Counted from the stretch's first letter, positions 7,621 to 16,333 are shown. The stretch: 51,360 nucleotides of DNA from Chloroflexota bacterium (GCA_016209205.1 JACQWQ010000020.1:1-51360); one strand, 5' to 3'. The notes: generated by a model not told the origin, from the sequence alone. A program made the numbers and translations.

Positions 7621-9090
7621 ATGACATGGCGTAAACATCCCGTTCTTTATGAAATCAACACCTGGGTCTGGCTGGGTGAATTGCGCGCCAAGTATCGCCA
7701 ACCGCTGACGCTCGGCAGCATTCCCACGCAGGAATGGGACGCGCTCGCGCAGTGGAACGTGGACGCCGTGTGGTTCATGGGTGTGTGGGAACGCAGCCCG
7801 GCAGGCATCGTCGTTTCCAATGCGGACGCGGCGCTGCAAGACGAATTCCGCCGCGCGCTGCCCGATTACCGCAGCGAGGACAATGTGGGTTCCGCGTATT
7901 GCGTGCGCGCGTATGTCGTGGATGCGCGACTGGGCGGCGCGGAAGGATTGGCGCGGGCGCGGGCAGAGCTCGCGGCGCGGGGCATAAAACTCGTGCTCGA
8001 TTTTGTGCCCAATCATGTCGCACTCGATCACGCGTGGGTGACGGGACACCCCGAGTATTTTATTCGCGGTACGCCGGACGATTTGACGCGTGCGCCGCAA
8101 GAATTTGTCGAGCGCCACGGCAACATCTTGGCGAACGGGCGCGACCCGCACTTTGCGCCGTGGCGCGACGTAGTACAGTTAAATGTGTTCGGTGCGGAAC
8201 AGCGCGCGGCGGCAATCGAAACGGTGAATACCATCGCGGCGCAGTGTGACGGGATGCGCTGCGATATGGCGATGCTGCTGCTCAACGATATTTTCGCGCG
8301 CACGTGGGGCGAGCGCGCGGGCGCGTCTCCCGCAACCGAATACTGGCAGGAACTCGTACCCGCGGTCAAAGCAAAATATCCCGACGTGCTCTTCATCGCC
8401 GAAGCGTATTGGGACCGCGAATACGCGTTGATGCAACTGGGCTTTGACTATTGCTACGACAAACGCTTGTATGACCGCCTCGCCGGTGCGGATGCGGCGA
8501 GCGTGCGCCAACATTTGGAAGCGGGATTGGACTATCAAAGAAAGCTCGTGCGCTTTATTGAAAATCATGACGAACCCCGCGCTGCGGCGGTATTTGCAGC
8601 ACCACGCGAACGCGCGGCGGCGATCGTGATGGCGACGTTGCCCGGCGCGAAATTATTTTACGAAGGACAATTCGAGGGGCGGCGCGTCAAGCTGCCGGTC
8701 TTTCTCGCGCGCCGTGCGCCCGAAACGCGCGATTATGATTTGGAACTGTTTTATCGCGCGCTGTTGAAAACGGTCCAACCGGATTTGTTTCACGCGGGCG
8801 AATGGCAACTGTGCCGGTGCTATGGTTGGAGCGACAATGCCAGCTTTCAGAATTTGGTCGCGTGGGCATGGCGGCGCGCGCAGCAGCGCGTCATGGTCGT
8901 CGTCAATTTCTCAGCACACCGCGCGCAAGGCATGGTTCAAACTCCATGGCAAGATTTGAGGGCGCGCGTCTGGCGTCTGTCCGACTTGCTGAACGGCGAT
9001 GTGTTCCTACGCGACGGCAATCAATTGAGTGAGGGCGGTTTGTTTGTGGATTTGGACGCGTGGCGTTTTCACTTCTTGGAGTTCGAGTAA
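7621..9090 (+). CDS. Alpha-amylase family glycoside hydrolase (GH13)
   Basis: A 489-residue GH13 enzyme with all four conserved regions: DFVPNHV (127-133), GMRCDMAML with nucleophile Asp215, LFIAEAYW with acid/base Glu261, and FIENHDEPR with Asp317. There is no signal peptide, so it should act in the cytoplasm, for example on imported oligosaccharides. Specificity (amylase, glucosidase or a transferase) is open. An AAGGG lies seven bases ahead of the ATG, and the gene starts nine bases after the GH4 stop, so the two are co-transcribed. Confidence 0.92.
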   Translation: MTWRKHPVLYEINTWVWLGELRAKYRQPLTLGSIPTQEWDALAQWNVDAVWFMGVWERSPAGIVVSNADAALQDEFRRALPDYRSEDNVGSAYCVRAYVVDARLGGAEGLARARAELAARGIKLVLDFVPNHVALDHAWVTGHPEYFIRGTPDDLTRAPQEFVERHGNILANGRDPHFAPWRDVVQLNVFGAEQRAAAIETVNTIAAQCDGMRCDMAMLLLNDIFARTWGERAGASPATEYWQELVPAVKAKYPDVLFIAEAYWDREYALMQLGFDYCYDKRLYDRLAGADAASVRQHLEAGLDYQRKLVRFIENHDEPRAAAVFAAPRERAAAIVMATLPGAKLFYEGQFEGRRVKLPVFLARRAPETRDYDLELFYRALLKTVQPDLFHAGEWQLCRCYGWSDNASFQNLVAWAWRRAQQRVMVVVNFSAHRAQGMVQTPWQDLRARVWRLSDLLNGDVFLRDGNQLSEGGLFVDLDAWRFHFLEFE

Positions 9091-9092
9091 AT

Positions 9093-9785
9093 ATGTCCCC
9101 AAAAATTCTTGTGGTCGAAGCGCATCCCGACGATGCGGAATGGTATTGCGGCGGCACGCTTGCGAAACTCGCGCGCGAGGGCGCGGAAATTACGTTCGTG
9201 ATTTGCACGCGCGGCGAAAAAGGTTCGTACGACCCGCTGACCGACCCAGACGAATTGGAACGCGCCCGCGTGCGCGAACAAGAGGCCGCCCGCCAGCTGT
9301 TGGGCGTGCGCGAAATTGTTTATCTCGGCGTGCCCGACGGCGAATTGCAGCCGACGCTGGAATTGCGTAAACGTCTCGCGCTGCTGTATCGCAAATATCA
9401 GCCCGATATTTTGTTGACGTTCGATCCGTGGAAACGCGACGAACTGCATCCCGATCATCGCGCATGCGGCGTGGTTGCGCTCGATGCGCGCATCGCGGCG
9501 AAAATGCCGCTGTATTATGCACGCGCGGAAAATTCGAACGCGTGGGCGACGCCCGAATTGTGGTTATTCAACACCGATGCGCCGAACCATTTCGTGGATG
9601 TGACAGATTTTATTGAAACGCGCGTTGCCGCATTAAAATTACATGCAAGCCAAAGCGTCGGCGACGTACAAAACATCGCCCATGTTCTTGCCACTGCGCG
9701 CGCCGACGGGGAAAAAATCGGCGTCGAATATGCGGAAGCATTTCATCGCATTCTCATCGAGGGCAGCATCGCGCGGGCGCGGTAA
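9093..9785 (+). CDS. PIG-L/LmbE-family zinc deacetylase
   Basis: A 230-residue PIG-L deacetylase with the zinc-binding AHPDD near residues 10-14 and the second site HPDHRAC near 115. Members remove N-acetyl groups from GlcNAc-containing molecules such as thiol precursors, GPI-type lipids or antibiotics. Start ATG at 9093 lies two bases after the GH13 stop with GGAG upstream. Its place in an operon with GH4 and GH13 enzymes points to catabolism of an N-acetylated or amino-sugar glycoside, though that is inference. Confidence 0.9.
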   Translation: MSPKILVVEAHPDDAEWYCGGTLAKLAREGAEITFVICTRGEKGSYDPLTDPDELERARVREQEAARQLLGVREIVYLGVPDGELQPTLELRKRLALLYRKYQPDILLTFDPWKRDELHPDHRACGVVALDARIAAKMPLYYARAENSNAWATPELWLFNTDAPNHFVDVTDFIETRVAALKLHASQSVGDVQNIAHVLATARADGEKIGVEYAEAFHRILIEGSIARAR

Positions 9786-9808
9786 CACGCACGTTTTTCA
9801 AATAGGAA

Positions 9809-9839
9809 ACGGCGGACCCGTTAGAGTCCGCCGTCTTTT
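9809..9839. terminator. Rho-independent terminator after the GH4-GH13-PIG-L operon
   Basis: A nine-base-pair stem (ACGGCGGAC / GTCCGCCGT) with an eight-base loop, followed by CTTTTC. It lies between convergent genes and can serve the plus-strand operon. Confidence 0.85.
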
Positions 9840-9855
9840 CTCGGTGCTCGTGTGT

Positions 9856-10683
9856 TTATGGGTTCAGGTAACTGTTAATGAAATCCAGAACATCCTGTCG
9901 GTCTGTGCGGAACACACCCCCGGTGCCAGCGCAGTTGCCATTGATCCCAAAAGAGGTAATTCCTGCAACAACGCGACTGTCACCCAAAAAATTGGGACCG
10001 CCCGAGTCGCCAAAACACGTGCCACCAGTGTTGTGGTTGTTCGATAGCAGCATAGAAAAGTCGCCTGTAAAGCCGGGAACGTTAATCTGGAGCAGACGGG
10101 GATAAGCAACATAGCGTGTTCGGCTGTTGTGTTCCTTCCACGACGCCGCGTCCGGGAAGCTTTCCTGCAGACCATAGCCGACCGCCGTGAAGGAAACATC
10201 TTGCAAACCGCGTTTTGTCTTGAATGCGTCAAATTGGTTCACCGTCGGAAGTGTCCCGTATTCGGACAACACGAACCCGGGCTCTTGGAGGATAACCACA
10301 CCTACATCATGGACAAAGAACGGAGCGGTCTCATACAACGGATGAGCCGCCCAGGCAACGGCTTCTATGCTGTTCGGTCCTGCCAATGGATAGTTGTTGG
10401 TTGTGCCGATGCCAGCTTGCACGTCCGATTCCGTAAAGACGCGCATGCCGGTATAGGGCGAGCCGGGAAAGTTATTGGTACAGTGCCCCGCCGTCAAAAG
10501 CACCGTGGCAGAAAGTAGTGTTCCACTGCATCGAAAAGCAGGCTGACCGCCAACTTCCATGAGCAGCAAAACAACATACGGGTGTCCTTCACCATCCAGC
10601 ACTCCGTCCGTCACCGCGCCCGTGCTGCCGGAAATGCTAACCATCAGAAGCAGCGCAAGCGCAAGGGCTACGATGAGTTTCAT
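9856..10683 (-). CDS. Secreted trypsin-like serine protease (S1 family)
   Basis: A 275-residue preprotein. Residues 1-20 form a signal peptide (MKLIVALALALLLMVSISGS). The catalytic triad is clear: His67 in LLTAGHC, Asp126 in VHDVGVV, Ser227 in CFGDSGGPNF. The mature enzyme is predicted to be exported; substrate is unknown. Of the possible starts, ATG 10683 has AAGGAG with a nine-base spacer, while ATG 10692 abuts the Shine-Dalgarno sequence. A leader of several hundred bases with strong inverted repeats lies upstream, suggesting post-transcriptional control. Confidence 0.92.
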   Translation of the reverse strand: MKLIVALALALLLMVSISGSTGAVTDGVLDGEGHPYVVLLLMEVGGQPAFRCSGTLLSATVLLTAGHCTNNFPGSPYTGMRVFTESDVQAGIGTTNNYPLAGPNSIEAVAWAAHPLYETAPFFVHDVGVVILQEPGFVLSEYGTLPTVNQFDAFKTKRGLQDVSFTAVGYGLQESFPDAASWKEHNSRTRYVAYPRLLQINVPGFTGDFSMLLSNNHNTGGTCFGDSGGPNFLGDSRVVAGITSFGINGNCAGTGGVFRTDRQDVLDFINSYLNP

Positions 10684-11231
10684 GATTTTCATCTCCTTTT
10701 TGAAAGGTTCTGCTTTTTGGGGCAAAACCTAATTTTGCGCCCCCACCTCATGGTGGGATTGCCGTTTCGATGAAAGGTATGTTGTCGTTCGAAATTCATT
10801 TGCCGACGCTATTTTACGTAAACACCTCCTTTCAGGGGTTCGCCGCGGGAAACCAAGCAGCGGTCTCCAGTGCGCCGGCACGCGAGCAATTGAATCAGCG
10901 ATTGAATTCTCGCAGAGTCAGGTCCCTCGTCTCCCCTGGGTTGCCGCGTGCACAGAATCCGTTATGTACTCTGTGCACGTGCTTGAGATCTTGGTAAAGA
11001 GTTTGCAGACCGCACGCGAAACAAAAATTGCGAGAGAGACAAGAAAGGAGCAAAGAAGGGGTTCAAGACAGCATTAGCTTTCGAGGCGGCTAGTACCAAG
11101 GTACTAGCAGGTACAATTCTACGCGGAATTGGTTGGCTGTCAACGCGGTAAAATCTTGCCGCGAAAAAGTGGGGGCTCGATTGAGGTGCTGTAGCGCAGC
11201 ACTGTAATGTGCAGTGTCAGGTCTGGGCGGG
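10684..11231 (-). other. Long structured region upstream of the protease gene, no coding gene seen
   Basis: About 550 bases without a credible gene. Read on the minus strand toward the protease it has several potential hairpins: a 10-bp stem with arms GTGCACAGA / TCTGTGCAC around 10950-10980, a stem-loop with arms AACCCCU / AGGAGGU around a GAAA-like loop near 10830, a CCCACC-AUGA-GGUGGG hairpin near 10745-10760, and a GGGGC...GCCCC stem near 10720. CTAGTACC-AA-GGTACTAG at 11090-11107 is a perfect palindrome. The CGGCAAUCC - hairpin - GGCGCAAAA order faintly recalls c-di-GMP-I riboswitches, but the match is incomplete, so I do not call one. Confidence 0.4.
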
Positions 11232-12176
11232 TTACGAATCAAAGGTTTCGGTTGACGTTTTCGGGCGCAGCAAAACAACGCTGAACAAAATCAAACCCGC
11301 GCCGATGAGTTGGGGTACGTCGAGCACTTCGTGGAACAGAAAAAACGCCGTGACGATGGTAAACACCGGTTCGAGTGTGCCAATCAGCGTTACCACACTC
11401 GCGGGCACTTGGGACAGACCGATGGTGTATAAACCAAAACCGCCGAGGGTGGGACCAAGCGAAAGAAAAAGCAGAATCGCCCAACCGTTCCACTGCGCGC
11501 CGAGCGAAAATGTGTTTTGCACAAAAATTTGCAGCGGCAGCAAAAACAACATCCCGAACAAGAACGCGTAAAACAGCGATGTCCACGCGGGATAACGCAT
11601 AGCGGTATAACGCCCCAGCAGCGCGTACGAAGCCCACGTCAAGCCCGTGCCAATGCCCACCAAAATTCCTGCGCCGTTTACGTTCAAGGCATCGAGCTTG
11701 TACACTTGCGCGACCAAAATGATTCCCAGCAGCGTCAAGACGAGCGCGATGATTTTGTTACGGTCGAGCGTCTCGCCGAGAAAGCGAATCGAAATCAGCG
11801 CCACAATGGTTGGCTGAATATAAACAAGCACGGTCGCGATGCCCGCGCCGTTGAGCCGCACCGAATTGACCCACAACAGTTGGTGCATCCCAACGCCGAG
11901 AATGCCCATCAGCACAAAATAGACCAAGTGGCGCATTTGGATTTTGAAAAAGGAACGCTGGAACAGCAGCAAGCCCAGTCCCATCGCGCTCGCGACGATG
12001 AGGACGCGCAAAAATGCGAGCGCGAGCGGTTCGATTTTATAATCCACGAGCAGAAATTTGATGAGAATGCCCGTCGTGGACATGAGCATGGTGCTGACGA
12101 GCACGAGCACATAGCCGCGCACAGTGATGGTTTGAGGTTGCACTTGCGCTTGGGATTTGGTAGAGTCGGTTGCCAT
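11232..12176 (-). CDS. DMT-superfamily (EamA) transporter
   Basis: A 314-residue protein with ten predicted transmembrane helices arranged as two EamA repeats, with glycine- and proline-bearing helices such as LTWASYALLGRYTAMRYPAW and VVTLIGTLEPVFTIVTAFFLF typical of the family. Such proteins export small metabolites or amino acids; the substrate cannot be inferred. It is transcribed divergently from the phosphorylase gene, with a 56-bp gap that must hold both promoters. Confidence 0.9.
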   Translation of the reverse strand: MATDSTKSQAQVQPQTITVRGYVLVLVSTMLMSTTGILIKFLLVDYKIEPLALAFLRVLIVASAMGLGLLLFQRSFFKIQMRHLVYFVLMGILGVGMHQLLWVNSVRLNGAGIATVLVYIQPTIVALISIRFLGETLDRNKIIALVLTLLGIILVAQVYKLDALNVNGAGILVGIGTGLTWASYALLGRYTAMRYPAWTSLFYAFLFGMLFLLPLQIFVQNTFSLGAQWNGWAILLFLSLGPTLGGFGLYTIGLSQVPASVVTLIGTLEPVFTIVTAFFLFHEVLDVPQLIGAGLILFSVVLLRPKTSTETFDS

Positions 12177-12232
12177 AGTGGGTTGATTCTGTCACGAGTT
12201 GGCACGCAAGTCAAAAGGGCAAAAATCCCACC

Positions 12233-12952
12233 ATGGAATTTCATATCAAATGCGATCCCGCCGAAATCTCGCGTTATTGTTTCACCCCCGGCGATCACAC
12301 GCGCGCAAAGCGTATCGCGGGGTATTTCGAGGACCCGAAATTTGTCACCGATAGTCGCGGCTATCTCGTTTTTTCGGGATACTATCAAGGCGTGTTCATG
12401 ACCGTGTGCGCGACCGGCATGGGTGGACCGACCGTCGCGATTGCGCTCGAAGAATTGGCGCACATGGGCGCGGATACGTTTATTCGCGTCGGTTCGTGCG
12501 GCGCGGTGCAGCCCCATCTCGGACCGGGCGATGTCATTATTTCCACAGGCGCGGTGCGTTTGGGCGGTACGGGCAATGCGTACTTGCCGCTGCACTATCC
12601 CGCCGTGCCGACATTTGAGGTCACGCGCGCGTTGGTGGATGCCGCAGCCGAAATGCAGGCGCCGGTACATCTCGGCATCGGCGCGGCGGGCGATGCGTTT
12701 TACGCGCCCAAAGAAGGACGCGCGGAAATGGCAAAAGCGGGCGTGCTTTCCGTCGAAATGGAAAGCGATACATTGTACATCGTCGGGCAATTTCGCGGCT
12801 GGCGCACCGGCGCGATTTTTGCGACCGACGGCACGCCCACCGAGATCAAACCGGCGTGGGGCGCAGAATCATTTCGGCGCGGCGAACAGCAGAGCATCGA
12901 GATTGCGTTAAACGCGATGCATAAAATCGCCCGGCAGGATCAGTCCAATTAA
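12233..12952 (+). CDS. Uridine phosphorylase-like nucleoside phosphorylase
   Basis: A 239-residue member of the PNP/UDP phosphorylase family. The phosphate-binding region CATGMGGPTVAIALEEL, the FIRVGSCGAV strand and the nucleoside-binding SVEMESDTLY are all present. These match uridine phosphorylase more than purine nucleoside phosphorylase. The enzyme would split a nucleoside with phosphate to give a base and ribose 1-phosphate for salvage. It has no obvious operon partner; the next gene begins after a remnant region. Confidence 0.87.
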   Translation: MEFHIKCDPAEISRYCFTPGDHTRAKRIAGYFEDPKFVTDSRGYLVFSGYYQGVFMTVCATGMGGPTVAIALEELAHMGADTFIRVGSCGAVQPHLGPGDVIISTGAVRLGGTGNAYLPLHYPAVPTFEVTRALVDAAAEMQAPVHLGIGAAGDAFYAPKEGRAEMAKAGVLSVEMESDTLYIVGQFRGWRTGAIFATDGTPTEIKPAWGAESFRRGEQQSIEIALNAMHKIARQDQSN

Positions 12953-13044
12953 GAAAAAGTCTGCCGCGTAAAGAATGCGACAGGCGTTTCGCTTTGGCGC
13001 GTTGTAACGAGGTGTCCGCATTGGCGTAAAACAATTGTGCCAAT

Positions 13045-13176
13045 TTGGAACATTTACTCGACGAGAGCGTGACGCGCGCGTTGAGTTTGGGTTATGCACC
13101 GGATGAAATTGAGCGCGCCTTTCAAAAGTGCATGATGAGTTGGAGACGCGCCCGCAGGACCGCGCGCGAGGAGTAA
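13045..13176 (+). pseudogene. Remnant resembling the C-terminal tail of a GntR-family regulator
   Basis: A 43-codon frame from a TTG encodes LLDESVTRALSLGYAPDEIERAF, the helical tail typical of short (YtrA-type) GntR regulators. There is a TAA six codons upstream in the same frame and only about 90 bases back to the end of the phosphorylase gene, so the winged-helix DNA-binding domain cannot fit. It is most likely a deletion remnant, although its GAGGAG end supplies the ribosome binding site of the next gene. The assignment to GntR is a pattern judgement. Confidence 0.4.
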
Positions 13177-13179
13177 CGT

Positions 13180-13383
13180 ATGTATGGCGTACAAGCCGCA
13201 GTGCTCGGCATTACTTGTTTGGTCGCGCTCGTGATGCTCTTGACCGCCCCGTTATGGATGCGCGCGCTCACTGCGATGAGTTCTGCAATTTGGAGACGGG
13301 TCGCGCAAACCGATTCTGAGATTATTGTGCCGGATACACACACCGATGTTGTAGACGGCGAGTTCAGGGAGGTAAACAAATGA
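13180..13383 (+). CDS. Small single-span membrane protein
   Basis: A 67-residue protein with one hydrophobic helix (residues 5-32) and a charged tail. A GAGGAG lies just upstream of the ATG at 13180. Its TGA stop overlaps the ATG of the SPFH gene (ATGA), so the two are translationally coupled and probably work together at the membrane. I do not recognise the family. Confidence 0.65.
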   Translation: MYGVQAAVLGITCLVALVMLLTAPLWMRALTAMSSAIWRRVAQTDSEIIVPDTHTDVVDGEFREVNK

Positions 13384-14435
13384 GTGTTTTTCGCGGACGG
13401 GGAAGCAGTGGACGCGGCGGGGACGATGGGATCCCCCCCGCCTTTCGTGGAGGGATAAAAATGCCGATTGGTCGAATCGTAACGATTGTGGTTGTGTTGT
13501 TGGTAGCATGTGTAGTCCTGCTGCTCGCTTCGGCGGCAGTTCAGCGCGTGGATCCCGGCTTTACGGCGATTGTGGTGGATTACAGCGTCGGCGCGCAGCC
13601 GGGGCAGACGACACAGTTTCGTCAAGTGCCGACAGGCACCTTCTTTTTGGTGAACCCGCTGACACAGCGCGTGGCAAAATATCCGCTCGCGCAGCAAACC
13701 TTGACGATGGTGCGGCGGTCACAAGAGGGGCGCGTGGTCGGCGATGATTCTGTCGAGTGCAACGACATTGCCGGGGTGCGCGTGAACATTGATTCTTCGA
13801 CCTTGTGGCGTGTGATGCCGGACAAAGCCGGGAATTTGTACTTTTTACGTCCCGATGTTCCGCTCACCGATGAATCGGGCAATGATGTAGCCGACCTCGT
13901 GGTGCGGCGCGAAGTGCGTTCCGCCATTACGTACATTTGCGGCACGATGAGCTATGAAGCGATTTACGGCGTTGACCGTCTCAAATTCGCCAATCAAGTC
14001 AAGGACCTGTTGGCAAAGAATCTGGAAAGCCAGTTCATCGAAGTGGACAGTTTTCTCGCGGGCGAAGTGTACTTGCAGCCCGAACTTGCCAAGGCGATTG
14101 CGGACAAAGTGAATGCGCAGCAGCAGGCGCAGCAAGCCGCGTTCCTGAAACAAAAAGCCGAGAACGAAGCATTGGCGAGTGTGGCAACCGCAGAAGGCGC
14201 GAAAAAAGTACGCATTTTGCAAGGTGAAGCGGAAGCACAGTACATCTTGCTCGTCAACGAACAATTGGCGAAAGCGCCGCAATACATTCAATACATTTTC
14301 AGCAGCAAGTGGAACGGCGCGCTGCCGACGACGCTCATCACCGACGGCAATGCGACACCGCTGCTGCAACTGCCGACAACGCCGATTTCGCCGACCGCGA
14401 CAATTCCAACACCCAGCAGCACCAGCGGGCAATAA
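13380..14435 (+). CDS. SPFH/Band 7 domain membrane protein
   Basis: A 351-residue protein with a short cytoplasmic N-terminus, one transmembrane helix (about 30-55), an SPFH domain (VDPGFTAIVVDYSVG through VRSAITYICG) and a charged helical stretch (about 225-285: KVNAQQQAQQAAFLKQKAEN) ending in a Pro/Thr-rich tail. Band 7 proteins form ring-like scaffolds that organise membrane microdomains or hold proteases. The gene is coupled to the small membrane protein upstream and followed by another small membrane protein. A run of seven C on the coding strand near 13434 encodes the IPP segment. Confidence 0.87.
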   Translation: MSVFRGRGSSGRGGDDGIPPAFRGGIKMPIGRIVTIVVVLLVACVVLLLASAAVQRVDPGFTAIVVDYSVGAQPGQTTQFRQVPTGTFFLVNPLTQRVAKYPLAQQTLTMVRRSQEGRVVGDDSVECNDIAGVRVNIDSSTLWRVMPDKAGNLYFLRPDVPLTDESGNDVADLVVRREVRSAITYICGTMSYEAIYGVDRLKFANQVKDLLAKNLESQFIEVDSFLAGEVYLQPELAKAIADKVNAQQQAQQAAFLKQKAENEALASVATAEGAKKVRILQGEAEAQYILLVNEQLAKAPQYIQYIFSSKWNGALPTTLITDGNATPLLQLPTTPISPTATIPTPSSTSGQ

Positions 14436-14463
14436 ACGCGATTCGATTATTTTCAAACATTCG

Positions 14464-14513
14464 ATGCCGAACGTTGCGAAAGTTTGTATCGCGCAGCGTT
14501 CGGCATTTTTTTA
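14464..14513 (+). terminator. Terminator after the SPFH gene
   Basis: Stem ATGCCGAACG (14464-14473) pairs with CGTTCGGCAT (14497-14506), followed by a run of T. It could separate the SPFH pair from the downstream membrane-protein gene, which starts at 14530. Confidence 0.8.
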
Positions 14514-14529
14514 GAATGGAGCAGTAACC

Positions 14530-14868
14530 ATGTCCAATCGTTCCGAATTATTGCGTCAAACCCTGCTGCTCGCGTCGGGCAGCGGGATTGTGATTGCGCT
14601 GCTGGTCGCGGGCGGCTTGTGGTTGAGCGGCGCGTTTTCGCCGGTGTTGTTCGCGCGGTGGATTGTGATCGTCGGGGCAGTCATCGCTATCGTCGAGGTG
14701 ATGATCCTTCAGCGCGTGCTGTGTACGACGACGGTGCGCGGTTTCGGCGCCACCTGGCGGCGCGCCGACCGCATGCAAGGTTGTTCCGCCGCGCTGTTGG
14801 TGGGAATGATTGTGTTGGGCTTGTTTGTGTGCGGGGGCTTGTTGGATTGGTGGTTAGAATTTCATTGA
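14530..14868 (+). CDS. Small membrane protein, three predicted helices
   Basis: A 112-residue hydrophobic protein with about three membrane spans (residues 16-35, 40-62, 85-105) and a basic loop between spans two and three (TTVRGFGATWRRADRM). GGAG stands upstream of the ATG. It belongs to no family I recognise; its closeness to the SPFH gene hints at a shared membrane role, though a terminator lies between them. Confidence 0.6.
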   Translation: MSNRSELLRQTLLLASGSGIVIALLVAGGLWLSGAFSPVLFARWIVIVGAVIAIVEVMILQRVLCTTTVRGFGATWRRADRMQGCSAALLVGMIVLGLFVCGGLLDWWLEFH

Positions 14869-14870
14869 AA

Positions 14871-14902
14871 ACAAAACGGCGTCGCAGGACGCCGTTTTGT
14901 TT
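14871..14902. terminator. Bidirectional terminator between convergent genes
   Basis: A 13-base-pair stem (14871-14883 with 14888-14900) with a four-base loop and A/T runs at both ends. It can stop transcription from the membrane-protein gene on the plus strand and from the glycoside hydrolase-like gene on the minus strand. Confidence 0.88.
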
Positions 14903-16116
14903 TACTTGGGAATCACCTTGATATTGCCCCAATCGCCGACCTTGACGTACACGATGCCGAGATTAAACACTTGGACAATGTACTGTTCGCCGTTAAACGT
15001 CATGCTCAACTCGTCGGTCTGTTGGTCTTGCAAGCCGTTCGCTTTGGCGAATTTCCACAATGCCGCGGTGTTGTTGACGGGCATCCACGGTTTTGATTTT
15101 GCCGCGGCCAGCGTCGCTTGCTCCAACGTTTGCCCCGGTTGTGCGCCGCCCGGCAAGCGCAGCTTGAAATTTTGCGCGATGGCGGCGCGGAAATCATTCA
15201 ACACATTCGGCTTGGTGCTGAAACACCAGTGCGGGTCCGTATTCAGCCAGCGAAACATTGCGAGCGCTTGAATTGGTTGGTTACTTGAGATCGAATTCCA
15301 GCGATTGATTTCGGTGTACACCGCGCGCACCCACCCCGTATCGTCGTCCAACCAATTCGGCGCATCGTTGATCAACGGCTGCGTTTCGGTGAGATAGACC
15401 GGCAGTTGGCGCATTGCGGCGGGAATCGCCTGCATGAAATTTTGGTACGCGAGAAAACCGCGAAAATTATTTTGATACGGCGCGGGAAATTTATCCGTGT
15501 TGGTCACGTCGCCGGGATTTTGACCGCGCGAATAGCAGTGAATTGCGATGCCGTCGCATTGGTTTTGTAACGCCGCGAGCACGTCTTGAAAGTACTTGAT
15601 CCAATCGCCTGTCGGATTTGTCGCGTAATTTGTTTCGATGTTGTACGGTCCCGTCGCGCCGGGAATCAGATTCGCATTCGCAAACCCCGGTTTGGCTTGA
15701 ATCGCCGCGCGGCATTTCAGAAAACAGCTTGCATAGTCCGACGGTAAAATCGGCAGGGAATTACCATTCCCATCGTTCGGACGCTCGGCGCTGATGTTCA
15801 TTTCATTGCCAAGAATGAATAACTGCGCACCGCGCGTTTGCGCGACCCACTCCGCGCATTTCTGCGCGAAGGCGTCATAGCCGGAGGGGGGGGGGATGGT
15901 GCCTTCGCTGCCATACCCGTTGTTGAGCCGCACGAGCACGCGCAAGCCCGCATTCACGAGCGGCGTGTAATCGGGCGACGCGTCGCTCCACACCTTGACC
16001 GAATGCACGAGCCAACCGCTGCAATTGTTTTGCTGCAAAAAATTCGCGCCCTCGACATCATGAATGCCATAGATGGATTGCGGGAATTGGTTGGGAGTGG
16101 GTGGGATAGGTGGCAT
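14902..16116 (-). CDS. Glycoside hydrolase-like (clan GH-A) protein
   Basis: A 404-residue protein with a TIM-barrel glycosidase pattern: IYGIHDVEG near the start, LGNEMN carrying a likely acid/base Glu, HCYSRG on a middle strand, and YLTETQP carrying a likely nucleophile Glu, followed by FRWLNTDP. The Asn-Glu pair and later Glu fit clan GH-A retaining hydrolases. About the last 110 residues look like a separate small domain. There is no signal peptide. The start at ATG 16116 (MPPIPPTPNQF) has GAGG upstream; the longer frame overlaps hicB and is rejected. A run of ten C (coding strand, 15886-15895) encodes the IPPP segment. Confidence 0.65.
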   Translation of the reverse strand: MPPIPPTPNQFPQSIYGIHDVEGANFLQQNNCSGWLVHSVKVWSDASPDYTPLVNAGLRVLVRLNNGYGSEGTIPPPSGYDAFAQKCAEWVAQTRGAQLFILGNEMNISAERPNDGNGNSLPILPSDYASCFLKCRAAIQAKPGFANANLIPGATGPYNIETNYATNPTGDWIKYFQDVLAALQNQCDGIAIHCYSRGQNPGDVTNTDKFPAPYQNNFRGFLAYQNFMQAIPAAMRQLPVYLTETQPLINDAPNWLDDDTGWVRAVYTEINRWNSISSNQPIQALAMFRWLNTDPHWCFSTKPNVLNDFRAAIAQNFKLRLPGGAQPGQTLEQATLAAAKSKPWMPVNNTAALWKFAKANGLQDQQTDELSMTFNGEQYIVQVFNLGIVYVKVGDWGNIKVIPK

Positions 16117-16120
16117 GAGC

Positions 16121-16333
16121 TCAGAGTTCCTCCTGCTGCAAACCAACAAAGTGCGGCATGGCTTCCAGGTCTGCGCCATATTCTTCAAGACAGAGTTCGA
16201 GGACCTCCTTGAGGTTCTCGTGCAGTTCGTCAAGCGTTTCACCTTGCGTATGTGCGCCAGTGATTCCAGGCACGATGCCCACATACAATTTCGTTTCAGG
16301 GTCCCATTCCACGTACGCGGTAAATGTTTTCAT
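16121..16333 (-). CDS. HicB-family antitoxin-like protein
   Basis: A 70-residue protein with the HicB partial RNase H-like fold: FTAYVEWDPETKLYVGIVPG, then GAHTQGETLDELHENLKEVLELCLEE. HicB normally neutralises the HicA mRNA interferase. No HicA (a short protein with a GSHH-type motif) is found next to it, so this is a solitary HicB-like gene, a common situation. Its ATG overlaps the ThyX stop as ATGA, and it ends four bases before the next gene, so it is embedded in a thyX-hicB-glycosidase operon. Confidence 0.88.
   Translation of the reverse strand: MKTFTAYVEWDPETKLYVGIVPGITGAHTQGETLDELHENLKEVLELCLEEYGADLEAMPHFVGLQQEEL

Noticed and set aside
16117..16284. Longer start for the glycoside hydrolase-like gene
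   Set aside because: The extension overlaps hicB in another frame and hicB is a clear family member; ATG 16116 has its own Shine-Dalgarno sequence.
16121..16333. Complete HicAB toxin-antitoxin system
   Set aside because: No HicA-type short protein is encoded on either side; only the HicB-like gene is present.
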